Part shown: positions 1 through 6,656 of the stretch, in pieces
How the letters are laid out: every line of letters begins with the position of its first letter
Numbering within the stretch: position 1 is the stretch's first letter
Assembly: GCA_013695255.1 (NCBI GenBank)
Contig: JACDAV010000281.1
Span: 1-8,273, forward strand
Length of the DNA: 8,273 nt
Source: Chloroflexota bacterium
GTDB taxonomy: Bacteria > Chloroflexota > Limnocylindria > Limnocylindrales > CSP1-4
Direction: 5' to 3'
Notes under the pieces: generated by a model
Seen by the model: only the letters and a program-made list of their open reading frames with translations
What the model was told of the DNA's origin: nothing
Databases searched by the model: none
Made by a program: the position numbers and the translations under genes

Positions 1-864
1 CTGCCGGGCGCCGCCGGACCGGCCGGCAGCCTCGCCCTGCTCGGGGAGGGGCCGCCGACCGAGCTGGAGCGGCACACCGTCGACCGGATCGCGGCACTGC
101 TGGCGCTGGAGCTCGATCGCGACGACGCCGTGCGGCGCGCCCGCGACACCTCCGGCCGGGCGGAGACGCTGCCGACCGGCGGGCCGCCTTGGGTCGTGGT
201 CGTGGCCCGCCAGCGAACCGGTGAGCCCGGCGACACGAGCGAGTCCCGCGAGGCGATGCGCCGCGAGCTCCGCCGCATCGCGCCCGCCCGCCGGATGACG
301 CTCCGCGGCGACGCCGAGAGCCTCGAGCTGCGCGCCGTGCTGGCGCTCGAGGACGGCGACCGGGACGGGATCGAGCTCTCGCGCCGGATCGGCGCCTTCC
401 TCCGGCGGACCGTGGCGGTCTCACGCCCCTTCGGCCAGCCCGGCGACCGGCCGGCCGCCGAGGCGGACGCCCGTGCGACGCTCGAGGCGGCCGAGGCGCT
501 CACCGATTCGCCCGCGGTCGCCCGGGCAGACCGGCTGCCGGCGATCCGGCTCCTGGGCAACCTGCACAACCTCCCGGACGGCCCCCGCCTCGCGCGGTCG
601 CTCCTCGAGCCGCTGCTCGCCGGCCGGCCGGATGTGCGCGCGGAGCACCTTGCGACGCTCCGCGCCGTGCTCGACCACCCGGGCGTTGCCGAGGCGGCCG
701 CCGCGCTGGGCGTCCATCGCAACACCATTGCCTACCGGATCCGCCGGATCGAGGCGCTGACGGGCTGGCGCCTCGCGGACCCAGACCTTCGTCTCCCGCT
801 GCTCCTGGCCATTCGATTTGTGCAAACGGACCAAGACCGGGGCAAGGATCGCCGGCAGGACTGA
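1..864 (+). CDS. PucR/CdaR-family transcriptional regulator, C-terminal part (5' end outside window)
   Basis: The reading frame is open from the first base to a TGA at 862-864, giving 287 residues of a protein whose N-terminus lies upstream. A GTG at 130 is internal, because the preceding 43 codons (ending in an ELDRDDAVRRAR-like stretch) read as the usual end of a PucR sensory domain. Next comes a CdaR/GGDEF-like middle domain, roughly nt 180-640. The end is a typical PucR C-terminal helix-turn-helix (nt 649-826), with an AAALGVHRNTIAYRIRRIE core and a LTGWRL segment. PucR-type regulators usually activate catabolic or nitrogen-related genes in response to a small molecule. The effector cannot be told here. 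The gene lies directly upstream of glnA on the same strand, so a role in nitrogen metabolism is plausible but inferred. Family assignment is firm; the target is unknown. Confidence 0.9.
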   Translation: MPGAAGPAGSLALLGEGPPTELERHTVDRIAALLALELDRDDAVRRARDTSGRAETLPTGGPPWVVVVARQRTGEPGDTSESREAMRRELRRIAPARRMTLRGDAESLELRAVLALEDGDRDGIELSRRIGAFLRRTVAVSRPFGQPGDRPAAEADARATLEAAEALTDSPAVARADRLPAIRLLGNLHNLPDGPRLARSLLEPLLAGRPDVRAEHLATLRAVLDHPGVAEAAAALGVHRNTIAYRIRRIEALTGWRLADPDLRLPLLLAIRFVQTDQDRGKDRRQD

Positions 865-869
865 CCTGC
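855..869. promoter_or_regulatory. Inverted repeat over the regulator stop codon, possible operator for glnA
   Basis: GCAGG (855-859) and CCTGC (865-869) form a perfect 5-bp inverted repeat with a 5-nt spacer. It lies across the TGA of the PucR-like gene, just upstream of a -10-like hexamer at 878-883. Its position over the expected -35 zone would suit a regulator-binding site for glnA. The arms are short and GC-rich, so chance is possible. No binding protein can be assigned. Confidence 0.25.
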
Positions 870-877
870 AGCGGCGC

Positions 878-883
878 TAGACT
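878..883 (+). promoter_or_regulatory. Possible -10 element for glnA
   Basis: TAGACT (878-883) matches four of six positions of the TATAAT consensus and is one of the few AT-containing hexamers in the 96-bp gap before glnA. No recognisable -35 lies 16-18 bp upstream. If used, it would give a leader of roughly 70 nt. Read-through from the upstream regulator gene is an alternative. Confidence 0.3.
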
Positions 884-944
884 GCCATCGTTCCCGTCAC
901 CTCGGTCGCATGTTGGGGCGGCGCGCACAAGTCGTGGGGACGAG

Positions 945-951
945 AAGGAGG
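945..951 (+). promoter_or_regulatory. Strong Shine-Dalgarno that fixes the glnA start
   Basis: AAGGAGG is followed by a 9-nt spacer and then GTG at 961. This is near-ideal spacing. It decides in favour of the GTG start over the in-frame ATG at 910, which lies upstream of the ribosome site. Confidence 0.85.
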
Positions 952-960
952 CAGCATCCG

Positions 961-2325
961 GTGGTCATCGCACAGGAGGCCGTGGACGGCATCGAGAAGA
1001 TCGAGGCGGCCAAGTCGTCCGGCATCCGCTTCATCCAGCTCCAGTTCACGGACATCATCGGCGTGGTCAAGGCGGTCACGATCCCGATTCACCAGCTCGA
1101 GGGCTCCGTCCGCCACGGCACGTGGTTCGACGGCTCGTCGATCGAGGGCTTCACCCGGATCGCCGAGAGCGATCAGTACCTGATGCCGGACATGACGACC
1201 TTCTCCGAGATCCCGTGGCAGCGCGCCGACGGTCCGCGCGGCACCGCCCGGGTCATCTGCGACGTGTTCACCCCGAACGGCGAGCCGTTCGTCGGCGACC
1301 CGCGCCGGGTCCTTCGCCGCCAGGTCGAGCGGGCGGAGAAGCTGGGCTACGTCGTCAACACCGGTCCGGAGCTCGAGTTCTTCCTGTTCCGGCGCGGTGA
1401 GAGCGGCGGGATCGAGCCGCTGCCCCACGACCAGGCCGGCTACTTCGACTTCTCGACCGATCTGGCCGGCGAGATCCGGCACGACATGGTCGACGCCCTC
1501 GAGGCGTTCGGCATCCGCGTCGAGGCCGCCCACCACGAGGTCGCCCAGGGCCAGCACGAGATCGACTTCGAGTACAGCGACGCGCTGAAGACGGCCGACA
1601 ACGCGATCACGTTCAAGTTCGCCCTGAAGGCCATCGCGCAGCAGCACGGCCTCTATGCGACGTTCATGCCGAAGCCCATCCACGGCATCAACGGCTCGGG
1701 GATGCATACGCACCAGAGCCTCTACTCGATCGCCGACAGCCGGAACGCCTTCGCCGATCCGGACAACATGTACGGCCTGTCCGATATCGCCCGCTCGTAC
1801 ATGGCCGGCATCCTCGCCCACGCCCGCGGCATGATCGCCGTCCTCGCCCCGCTCGTGAACAGCTACAAGCGGCTCGTTCCCGGCTACGAGGCGCCGACCT
1901 ACCTGACCTGGGGCAGGACCAACCGCTCGGCGCTCATCCGGGTTCCGAAGGTGTCGCCCGGCAAGTCCATCGAGGGCACGCGGGTCGAGGTTCGCTGCCC
2001 GGACCCATCCTCGAACACGTACCTGGCCTTCGCCGCGATGATCGCGGCCGGTCTCGACGGCGTCGAGCGGGGGCTCGAGCTGGGGGACCCGGTCGAGGAG
2101 TCCCTGTTCGAGATGGATGCCGCGACGATCGCCGCCAAGGGGATCCGCGAGCTGCCCGGAAGCCTGGGCGAGGCGATCGACGAGCTCGAGAAGGACAGCG
2201 TCATCTGCGAGGCGCTCGGCGACCACGTCCTGTCGCACTTCATCGACGCCAAGCGCGCCGAGTGGGACGAGTACCGCATGCAGGTCTCCGACTGGGAGGT
2301 TGATCGGTACCTCGAGATGTTCTAG
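961..2325 (+). CDS. glnA: Type I glutamine synthetase, GSI-alpha-like
   Basis: This 454-residue cytosolic enzyme makes glutamine from glutamate, ammonia and ATP, the main entry point of ammonium assimilation. Family members work as dodecamers. Landmarks in order: the beta-grasp loop WFDGSSIEGF (55-64); metal-ligand motif GPELEFF (135-141); HHEVAQGQHE (191-200); KPIHGINGSGMHTHQ (238-252) with the ATP-site His249; the glutamate-side loop NSYKRLVPGYEAP (300-312); and RCPDP (345-349). Length and C-terminal ending match the short GSI-alpha type of Bacillus. Arg66 sits where Bacillus subtilis has the feedback-inhibition residue Arg62. The tyrosine that GlnE adenylylates in GSI-beta enzymes (NLYDLP in E. 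coli) is replaced by Phe383 in SLFEM, so adenylylation control is unlikely. The GTG start is supported by the AAGGAGG at 945-951. An upstream ATG at 910 would add 17 unsupported residues. A GC hairpin follows the stop. Confidence 0.97.
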   Translation: MVIAQEAVDGIEKIEAAKSSGIRFIQLQFTDIIGVVKAVTIPIHQLEGSVRHGTWFDGSSIEGFTRIAESDQYLMPDMTTFSEIPWQRADGPRGTARVICDVFTPNGEPFVGDPRRVLRRQVERAEKLGYVVNTGPELEFFLFRRGESGGIEPLPHDQAGYFDFSTDLAGEIRHDMVDALEAFGIRVEAAHHEVAQGQHEIDFEYSDALKTADNAITFKFALKAIAQQHGLYATFMPKPIHGINGSGMHTHQSLYSIADSRNAFADPDNMYGLSDIARSYMAGILAHARGMIAVLAPLVNSYKRLVPGYEAPTYLTWGRTNRSALIRVPKVSPGKSIEGTRVEVRCPDPSSNTYLAFAAMIAAGLDGVERGLELGDPVEESLFEMDAATIAAKGIRELPGSLGEAIDELEKDSVICEALGDHVLSHFIDAKRAEWDEYRMQVSDWEVDRYLEMF

Positions 2326-2346
2326 CCGCGCTCCAGGGCAAAGGAT

Positions 2347-2372
2347 GGCGGGCGGTCCCGGGGCCGCCCGCC
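2347..2372. terminator. GC-rich hairpin between convergent genes, likely bidirectional terminator
   Basis: GGCGGGCGG (2347-2355) and CCGCCCGCC (2364-2372) form a perfect 9-bp stem with an 8-nt loop, TCCCGGGG. It sits 21 bp after the glnA stop and 26 bp before the end of the convergent regulator gene, so it could stop transcription from both sides. There is no T-tract on either side, so it would be a non-canonical (L-shaped) terminator or a mRNA 3'-end stabiliser. Confidence 0.6.
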
Positions 2373-2398
2373 ACCGTGTCCGGCCCACGGGGCGCGTC

Positions 2399-5152
2399 TC
2401 AGTCCGGCGCCGCTGCCACCGGCCTCCGCCCATGACGGAGCTGCCATGCGGCCGCCTCCACCCGTCCGCGCACGCCCAGCTTCTCGTAGACGTGCGCCAC
2501 GTGCCGCTCCACCGTTGACACCGCGATGTCGAGGCGCTGCGCGATCTCCTTGTTCGAGAGACCCTCGGCGAGGACGCCGAGGACCTCGCGCTCCCGAGCG
2601 GTGAGCGTCGCCCAGGCGACCGGTGTTCCGGTTGCGACCGGCGCCTCGGCCTCGGGCTCGGTGGCCTGCAGCGCGGCGCGCGCCTCCTCGATGCGCCGTC
2701 CGTCTCCCAGGCGCTCGGCCAGCGCGAGGCTCTCGCTCAGCCGCCGTCGCCCCGCGTCCACGTCGCCGCCGGCCACGAGCGCCCGCCCCAGGTTGCCCAG
2801 GGCAAGGGCGACGTCGCGCTGGTCGCCGACCTCCTCGAAGATCGCGAGCGCCTGTGCGAACGGCTCTGCCGCCGACTGCGGCCGGCCGGCTGCCATGGCC
2901 ACGTCGCCCAGGTTGTTGGTGGCGAAGCCCATGCCGCGCCGGTCACCGAGCGCCTCGAACCGCCTCAGCGCGTCCATCGCCAGCGACTCCGCGGCGGGCA
3001 GATCGCCCTCCAGGACCGCGACGTCGCCGAGGTTCATGAGCGTGACGGCGATCCCCCGCTCGTCATCCAGATCGCGCTTGATCGCCATGCTCTCGCGGTA
3101 CCGGGTCCGGGCCGACCGGTAGTCGCCCCGCTCCGTCGCGAGCACGCCGAGGTTGTTCAGCGAGACCGCGATCCCGGATCGGTCGTCCAGGCGCCGCCGA
3201 ATGGCCAGCGCGGTGGCGTAGCGCTCCTCGGCCCGGCCAGCGTCACCTGCGTACTTGGCCGCGCTGCCCTGGACCGTGATCGCCCGCGCCGCCCCGAGTG
3301 GATCCTCCGCCGCCTCGAACAGGTGCTCCGCCTCCGCGCCCCAGCTCGCGGCACGCTCGTACTCACCGGCCTCTGCGGCCAGCATGGCGCCGTTGTAGAG
3401 GGCGGTGGCCCGGGTGGCCCGATCCTGCTCGACGGGGTCGACCTCTGACGCGTCGGACGGCCTACCGGCGAACTGCTCGATCCAGTCGCGGCCCTCGGTC
3501 AGCCGCCCCGCGACGTACCAGTAGCGGCCGAGCGCCGCAGCCAGCCGCAACCCGAGTCCGCGATCGCCGTCAGGCGTGCCGGCCCAGACGAGCGCGGCGC
3601 GCAGGTTCTCCTCCTCTGCTCGCAGCGCGGACATCGCCGCGGCTTGGGCCGGACCGGTCAACCGGGGCGCGTGCGATTCGGCCACGGCGAGGTAGTGGCG
3701 GGCGTGCAGCTCGGCCACGTCCGCCAGGCGCCCGTCGAGGGCCAGGCGCTCGAGGGCGAAGTGGCGGAGCGTCTCGAGCAACCGATAGCGGCTTCCACCG
3801 TCACCCCGTTCGGCCACGAGCAGTGACGCCGTGACCAGGGTGCGCAGCGTGTCGATCACTGAGCGCGGATGGCCGCCTGCTCTCGACACGCCGTCGGCCG
3901 CCTCGGCGGCGCGCTCCTCGGCGACCGCCTCCGCTGCGGCGAGGTCGAAGGTGCCGATCAGCACGCCAAGGCGGTCGAGCCGCCGCCGATCGACGGTGTC
4001 GAGGAGGCTGCGGCTCCATTCGACGGCAGCGCGCATGGTGCGGTGTCGGGCGATGACGTGGTCGCCACCGCCGACCAGGAGCCGGAATCGATCGTCGAGC
4101 CGGTCGAGCAGCTCGTCCACTCCGAGCGTCGGCACCCAGGCCGCCGCCAGCTCGATCGCGAGCGGCAGGCCGTCCAAACGGGCGCACAGCTGCTCGACCG
4201 GTGGCGCGTTCAGGGCGCTCAGCTCGAATGCGGGATCGTTGGCGCGGGCGCGGTCCACGAACAGCCGGACCGCCTCGGGGGCCGCGTCGTCACCGGCGTC
4301 GGCGTCGCTGGCTCGCGAATCCGGTGGGCCGGACCGTGATGCACGGGGCGACATCCCGGCCGGACCGCCGGGCGTCGACGACGTCATCAACGGCGGCACG
4401 GGAAAGCGTCGCTCGCCCGGCACGAGCAGCGGGACCTGGCTCGTGACGAGCACGTGAACCGCCTCGCAGCGGGCGAGGAGCTCTGCCACGAGGCGGGAGG
4501 CGCCATCCACCACGTGCTCGGCGTTGTCGACCACGATCAGCGCCGGCACCGCGCCGAGTGCCCCCGCGAGCGTCTCGGCGATCGGCTCACCCGGGCGCTC
4601 GCGAACTCCGAGTGCCTCGGCGACGGCCTCGGCGACCCGGCTCGCGTCCATCACGCCAGCCAGCCCGATGAACCAGCGCCGCGCGCCGAACCGATCGCCG
4701 CTGCGCCGGGCGACCTCGATCGCCAGCCGGGTCTTGCCGCAGCCGCCGGGACCGGTCAGGCTGACCAGCCGGTGCGTCGCGATCAGCGATGCGACGAGGG
4801 GAACCTCCCGGCCGCGGCCGACGAAGCTGGTCAGGACGCTCGGCAGCGCGGCAGTCTGGCCGCCGATCGGCGCCAGTGGCGGGGGAGCGGGCTGGCTCGC
4901 GGCAGGATCCGTGTCGGGCGCCGGCGCCCTGGCCCCTGGAGACTCACGGCTCCGGGCGTCGCTGGCCGCCTCGAGCGCGGCGACGGCCCCCATGATCCGG
5001 GCTCCCGGCCGGGTCGCGCGGCGCTCCCAGCGGTTGACGGAGGCGAACGAGACGCCCAGCAGGACCGCCAGCCGCTCCTGGCTCAATCCCAGTCGTTGCC
5101 GCAGCGCAGCGATCCGCAGGGCCGGATCGTGTGCGTCAGCCACCGTGTCCAT
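2399..5152 (-). CDS. Large STAND-type regulator: XRE HTH, NB-ARC-like NTPase, TPRs, LuxR HTH
   Basis: This is a 917-residue predicted cytosolic ATP-dependent transcription regulator. Residues about 10-61 form a Cro/C1-type HTH (LGLSQERLAVLLGVSFASVNRWE), followed by a Pro/Ala-rich linker to about 103. The NTPase has an LTSFVGR entry motif (107-113), Walker A GPGGCGKT (134-141), Walker B with VVDNAEHV (207-214) and, further on, GLPLAIELAAA. Six consecutive 40-residue TPR units fill 584-823. A GerE/LuxR HTH (LTAREREVL..LSNKEIAQRL..STVERHV) occupies 850-909. In the family, TPRs sense a ligand or partner and the NTPase switches assembly; the signal here is unknown. The ATG at 5152 begins just before the first HTH. 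It has only a weak upstream GGGTGG, and ATG 5191 is an alternative. Starting at 5431 would overlap the divergent transporter. The usual TSR after Walker B reads TSQ (Gln239). Confidence 0.92.
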   Translation of the reverse strand: MDTVADAHDPALRIAALRQRLGLSQERLAVLLGVSFASVNRWERRATRPGARIMGAVAALEAASDARSRESPGARAPAPDTDPAASQPAPPPLAPIGGQTAALPSVLTSFVGRGREVPLVASLIATHRLVSLTGPGGCGKTRLAIEVARRSGDRFGARRWFIGLAGVMDASRVAEAVAEALGVRERPGEPIAETLAGALGAVPALIVVDNAEHVVDGASRLVAELLARCEAVHVLVTSQVPLLVPGERRFPVPPLMTSSTPGGPAGMSPRASRSGPPDSRASDADAGDDAAPEAVRLFVDRARANDPAFELSALNAPPVEQLCARLDGLPLAIELAAAWVPTLGVDELLDRLDDRFRLLVGGGDHVIARHRTMRAAVEWSRSLLDTVDRRRLDRLGVLIGTFDLAAAEAVAEERAAEAADGVSRAGGHPRSVIDTLRTLVTASLLVAERGDGGSRYRLLETLRHFALERLALDGRLADVAELHARHYLAVAESHAPRLTGPAQAAAMSALRAEEENLRAALVWAGTPDGDRGLGLRLAAALGRYWYVAGRLTEGRDWIEQFAGRPSDASEVDPVEQDRATRATALYNGAMLAAEAGEYERAASWGAEAEHLFEAAEDPLGAARAITVQGSAAKYAGDAGRAEERYATALAIRRRLDDRSGIAVSLNNLGVLATERGDYRSARTRYRESMAIKRDLDDERGIAVTLMNLGDVAVLEGDLPAAESLAMDALRRFEALGDRRGMGFATNNLGDVAMAAGRPQSAAEPFAQALAIFEEVGDQRDVALALGNLGRALVAGGDVDAGRRRLSESLALAERLGDGRRIEEARAALQATEPEAEAPVATGTPVAWATLTAREREVLGVLAEGLSNKEIAQRLDIAVSTVERHVAHVYEKLGVRGRVEAAAWQLRHGRRPVAAAPD
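2684..3403 (-). repeat. Six tandem 120-nt units encoding 40-residue TPRs
   Basis: Within the regulator, residues 584-823 divide into six gapless 40-residue units. Units 3-6 start with xxxNLGxxA and most units end near LGD/LDDRxG. The units run (minus strand) 3403-3284, 3283-3164, 3163-3044, 3043-2924, 2923-2804 and 2803-2684. They resemble the longer-helix TPRs seen in kinesin light chain-like and NB-ARC/TPR proteins. The DNA copies have diverged, so this is an old protein repeat, not recent duplication. Confidence 0.85.
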
Positions 5153-5172
5153 CCTGCCACCCGGCGCGAGCT

Positions 5173-5195
5173 GTAATAGCAGCCGGACCATAGCA
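5173..5195 (-). promoter_or_regulatory. Two tandem extended -10-like elements upstream of the regulator gene
   Basis: On the minus strand TGCTATGGT (5195-5187) and TGCTATTAC (5181-5173) each fit TGnTATnnn, the extended -10 form, with 4 of 6 matches in the hexamer. They share a TGCTAT core spaced 14 bp apart. The first would place transcription start about 28 nt before the ATG at 5152; the second leaves only about 12 nt. No good -35 is visible for either. They are AT islands in a GC-rich gap, which supports a promoter role. Confidence 0.4.
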
Positions 5196-5230
5196 GAGCG
5201 CCTGGAGCGGGCGACCGGGTGTCGACGGCG

Positions 5231-5249
5231 GCGCAAATGCCTGATGCGC
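5231..5249. promoter_or_regulatory. Inverted repeat in the divergent promoter region, candidate operator
   Basis: GCGCA (5231-5235) and TGCGC (5245-5249) form a perfect inverted repeat with a 9-nt AT-richer spacer, AATGCCTGA. It lies between the divergent regulator and transporter genes, in a place suited to regulator binding. The arms are short, so the call is tentative. Confidence 0.3.
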
Positions 5250-5254
5250 AGCGC

Positions 5255-5276
5255 GCGGGCCAGGTGACCGGCCCGC
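5255..5276. promoter_or_regulatory. Long dyad in the divergent region, candidate operator
   Basis: GCGGGCC (5255-5261) and GGCCCGC (5270-5276) are perfect complements, and the arms continue inward as GGT (5263-5265) and ACC (5267-5269) around a central G, with one unpaired A at 5262. This gives about 10 bp per arm, the strongest dyad in the divergent region. It lies 55-76 bp upstream of the transporter ATG and about 100 bp from the regulator ATG. It could be an operator for the neighbouring HTH regulator or a leader hairpin of the transporter mRNA. Confidence 0.4.
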
Positions 5277-5312
5277 CCCTTGCGTGCCCGGCGGCGCGCG
5301 GCCGGGGTTCGT

Positions 5313-5329
5313 GCCCCATCATTCGGGGC
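5313..5329 (+). promoter_or_regulatory. Hairpin abutting the transporter start codon
   Basis: GCCCC (5313-5317) and GGGGC (5325-5329) form a perfect 5-bp stem with loop ATCATTC, ending one base before the ATG at 5331. A further GGGG at 5304-5307 could pair with the same CCCC, giving two exclusive folds. This could limit or switch ribosome access, but GC-rich DNA makes such pairs common. Confidence 0.25.
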
Positions 5330-5330
5330 C

Positions 5331-6596
5331 ATGCCCCCGGCCACCGCGGCGCCCTCCATCGCCGACGCCGCACGCCTTGACGTCCGTCCACAGCGGACCC
5401 TCTGGTTGCTCTCGATCGCCCATGCCGTCAACCACGCGCAGGCGGTCCTGCTGCCCCTCGTCTACCTGCGAGTGATCGACGAGTTCGGCGTCGAGGTGGG
5501 CACGATCGCCTTCCTCTCGGCCCTCGGGGCATTTGCGTCCGGCGTCGTCCAGCTGTCGTTCGCCAAGCTGACCCGGCTGATCTCGCGGCGCTGGCTGCTC
5601 GGGGCGGGCGGACTCCTGTTCGGCGGAGGGTTCGCCGCCCAGGCGCTCATGCCGTCATTCGGCCCCTTCGCGCTCGTCAACGTCGCGTCGAGGATCGGTG
5701 GTGCGCCGCAGCACCCCGTGGGCAACGGACTCCTCGCCGAGCAGTTCGCGCCCCGCCGGCGCGGCTTCGCGATCAGCGCCCACATCGCGGGCGGCAACGT
5801 GGGGACGGTGGTCATCGCGCTCGCCGGCGCCTGGCTGATCGCCGGCATCGGCTGGCGCTGGACCGTCGTGCTGTTCGGCGTGCCGGCGGTGCTGATCGCG
5901 CTGGGGATCCTGCTCTGGGTCCGTGAAACCGGTGCCGACCGCGACGCCGCGATGGCCAAGGGCAGCGTCCGCGAGGCGTTCCGGACGATCCTGAGCGACC
6001 CCAACCACCGGTGGATCTACCTGACCTCCGTGCTGGGCGGGGGCGGTCGCGGGCTCGGCGTGGTGAACCTGTTCGTGCTTTTCTACCTGACTCGCGTCAT
6101 CGGCGTGGAGCAGGGCCTGGCCGACCTGATGTACGGCGTGCTGATCGTCTTCTCCGTCCCGGCGCCGCTCGTCGCCGGCTGGCTGTCCGACCGCCTCGGC
6201 CGAAAGCCGCTGATCATCGGGGTCTACCTGGGAGGCGCGGCCGGCTTCGCGATCTTCATCCTGGCCGGCTCGTCGCTGCCGGGCCTGTGGGCCGGGATCG
6301 TGGTCATGGGGCTGTTCACGTTCGCCGAGAGCCCGCAGCTCCAGGCACTGCTGGCCGACATCGCGCCGCCGGGTGTCCGCGACGCCTCGTTCGCTGCCTA
6401 CTTCACGCTCGCCTTCGGGGTCGGGTCGCTGTGGGTCGCGGTTTACGGCGTGGTGATCGAGGCGTGGGGCGACGCGGCCGGCCTGCCGTTCGTGTTCTGG
6501 CTCATGGCCGCGACCTTCGTGGTGGCCGCGCTGGCGGTGCTGCCGATCCGTGAGCCGCCGCGCGGCGGGGAGCGCGTCGAGAGCGCCCATGGCTGA
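5331..6596 (+). CDS. MFS transporter, fosmidomycin-resistance (Fsr)-like
   Basis: This is a 421-residue integral inner-membrane transporter of the major facilitator superfamily with about 12 hydrophobic segments. After a short cytosolic N-terminus, TM1 begins near residue 23 and contains the HAVNHAQAVLLPL stretch. GGAPQHPVGNGLLAE (123-137) and RGFAISAHIAGGNVG (144-158) resemble the IGSAIFHPEA and QVGGNLG signatures of the Fsr group, which includes drug exporters. The classic MFS loop motif appears in the second half as GWLSDRLGRKPL (283-294). The substrate is not determinable; export of a small toxic molecule or metabolite is a family-based guess. ATG 5331 is chosen because it gives a normal N-terminus. 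A TTG at 5280 would add 17 arginine-rich residues. No good Shine-Dalgarno is present, and a GCCCC/GGGGC hairpin (5313-5329) abuts the start. Divergent from the STAND regulator, which may control it. Confidence 0.9.
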   Translation: MPPATAAPSIADAARLDVRPQRTLWLLSIAHAVNHAQAVLLPLVYLRVIDEFGVEVGTIAFLSALGAFASGVVQLSFAKLTRLISRRWLLGAGGLLFGGGFAAQALMPSFGPFALVNVASRIGGAPQHPVGNGLLAEQFAPRRRGFAISAHIAGGNVGTVVIALAGAWLIAGIGWRWTVVLFGVPAVLIALGILLWVRETGADRDAAMAKGSVREAFRTILSDPNHRWIYLTSVLGGGGRGLGVVNLFVLFYLTRVIGVEQGLADLMYGVLIVFSVPAPLVAGWLSDRLGRKPLIIGVYLGGAAGFAIFILAGSSLPGLWAGIVVMGLFTFAESPQLQALLADIAPPGVRDASFAAYFTLAFGVGSLWVAVYGVVIEAWGDAAGLPFVFWLMAATFVVAALAVLPIREPPRGGERVESAHG

Positions 6597-6618
6597 GCGA
6601 TCGGGTCTCCGGTCGGCC

Positions 6619-6627
6619 TGTTATCAT
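6619..6627 (+). promoter_or_regulatory. Extended -10 promoter for tRNA-Pro
   Basis: TGTTATCAT fits TGn-TATAAT with five of six hexamer matches (TATCAT at 6622-6627). The predicted start, near 6634, lies about 23 nt before the mature tRNA. No -35 is recognisable, as expected for an extended -10 site. A TGCCCG/CGGGCA inverted repeat (6627-6632 and 6645-6650) follows and could be a leader hairpin or mark the end of the transporter transcript. Confidence 0.55.
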
Positions 6628-6656
6628 GCCCGGGCCCTGTCATACGGGCACTCGGT

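Noticed and set aside
910..960. ATG at 910 as the glnA start
   Set aside because: It precedes the strong AAGGAGG at 945-951 and adds residues not found in the GS family; GTG 961 is correctly spaced.
877..2433. A 518-codon open frame antisense to glnA
   Set aside because: It mirrors glnA codon structure in high-GC DNA, has no recognisable domain and no ribosome site, and overlaps a certain gene along its full length.
2515..2520. A perfect TTGACA (-35 consensus) on the plus strand
   Set aside because: It lies inside the LuxR HTH coding sequence, points into the antisense strand of a gene and has no -10 about 17 bp downstream.
5153..5431. Start of the large regulator at 5431
   Set aside because: It would overlap the first 100 bp of the divergent transporter and add a low-complexity Arg/Ala-rich segment ahead of the first HTH.
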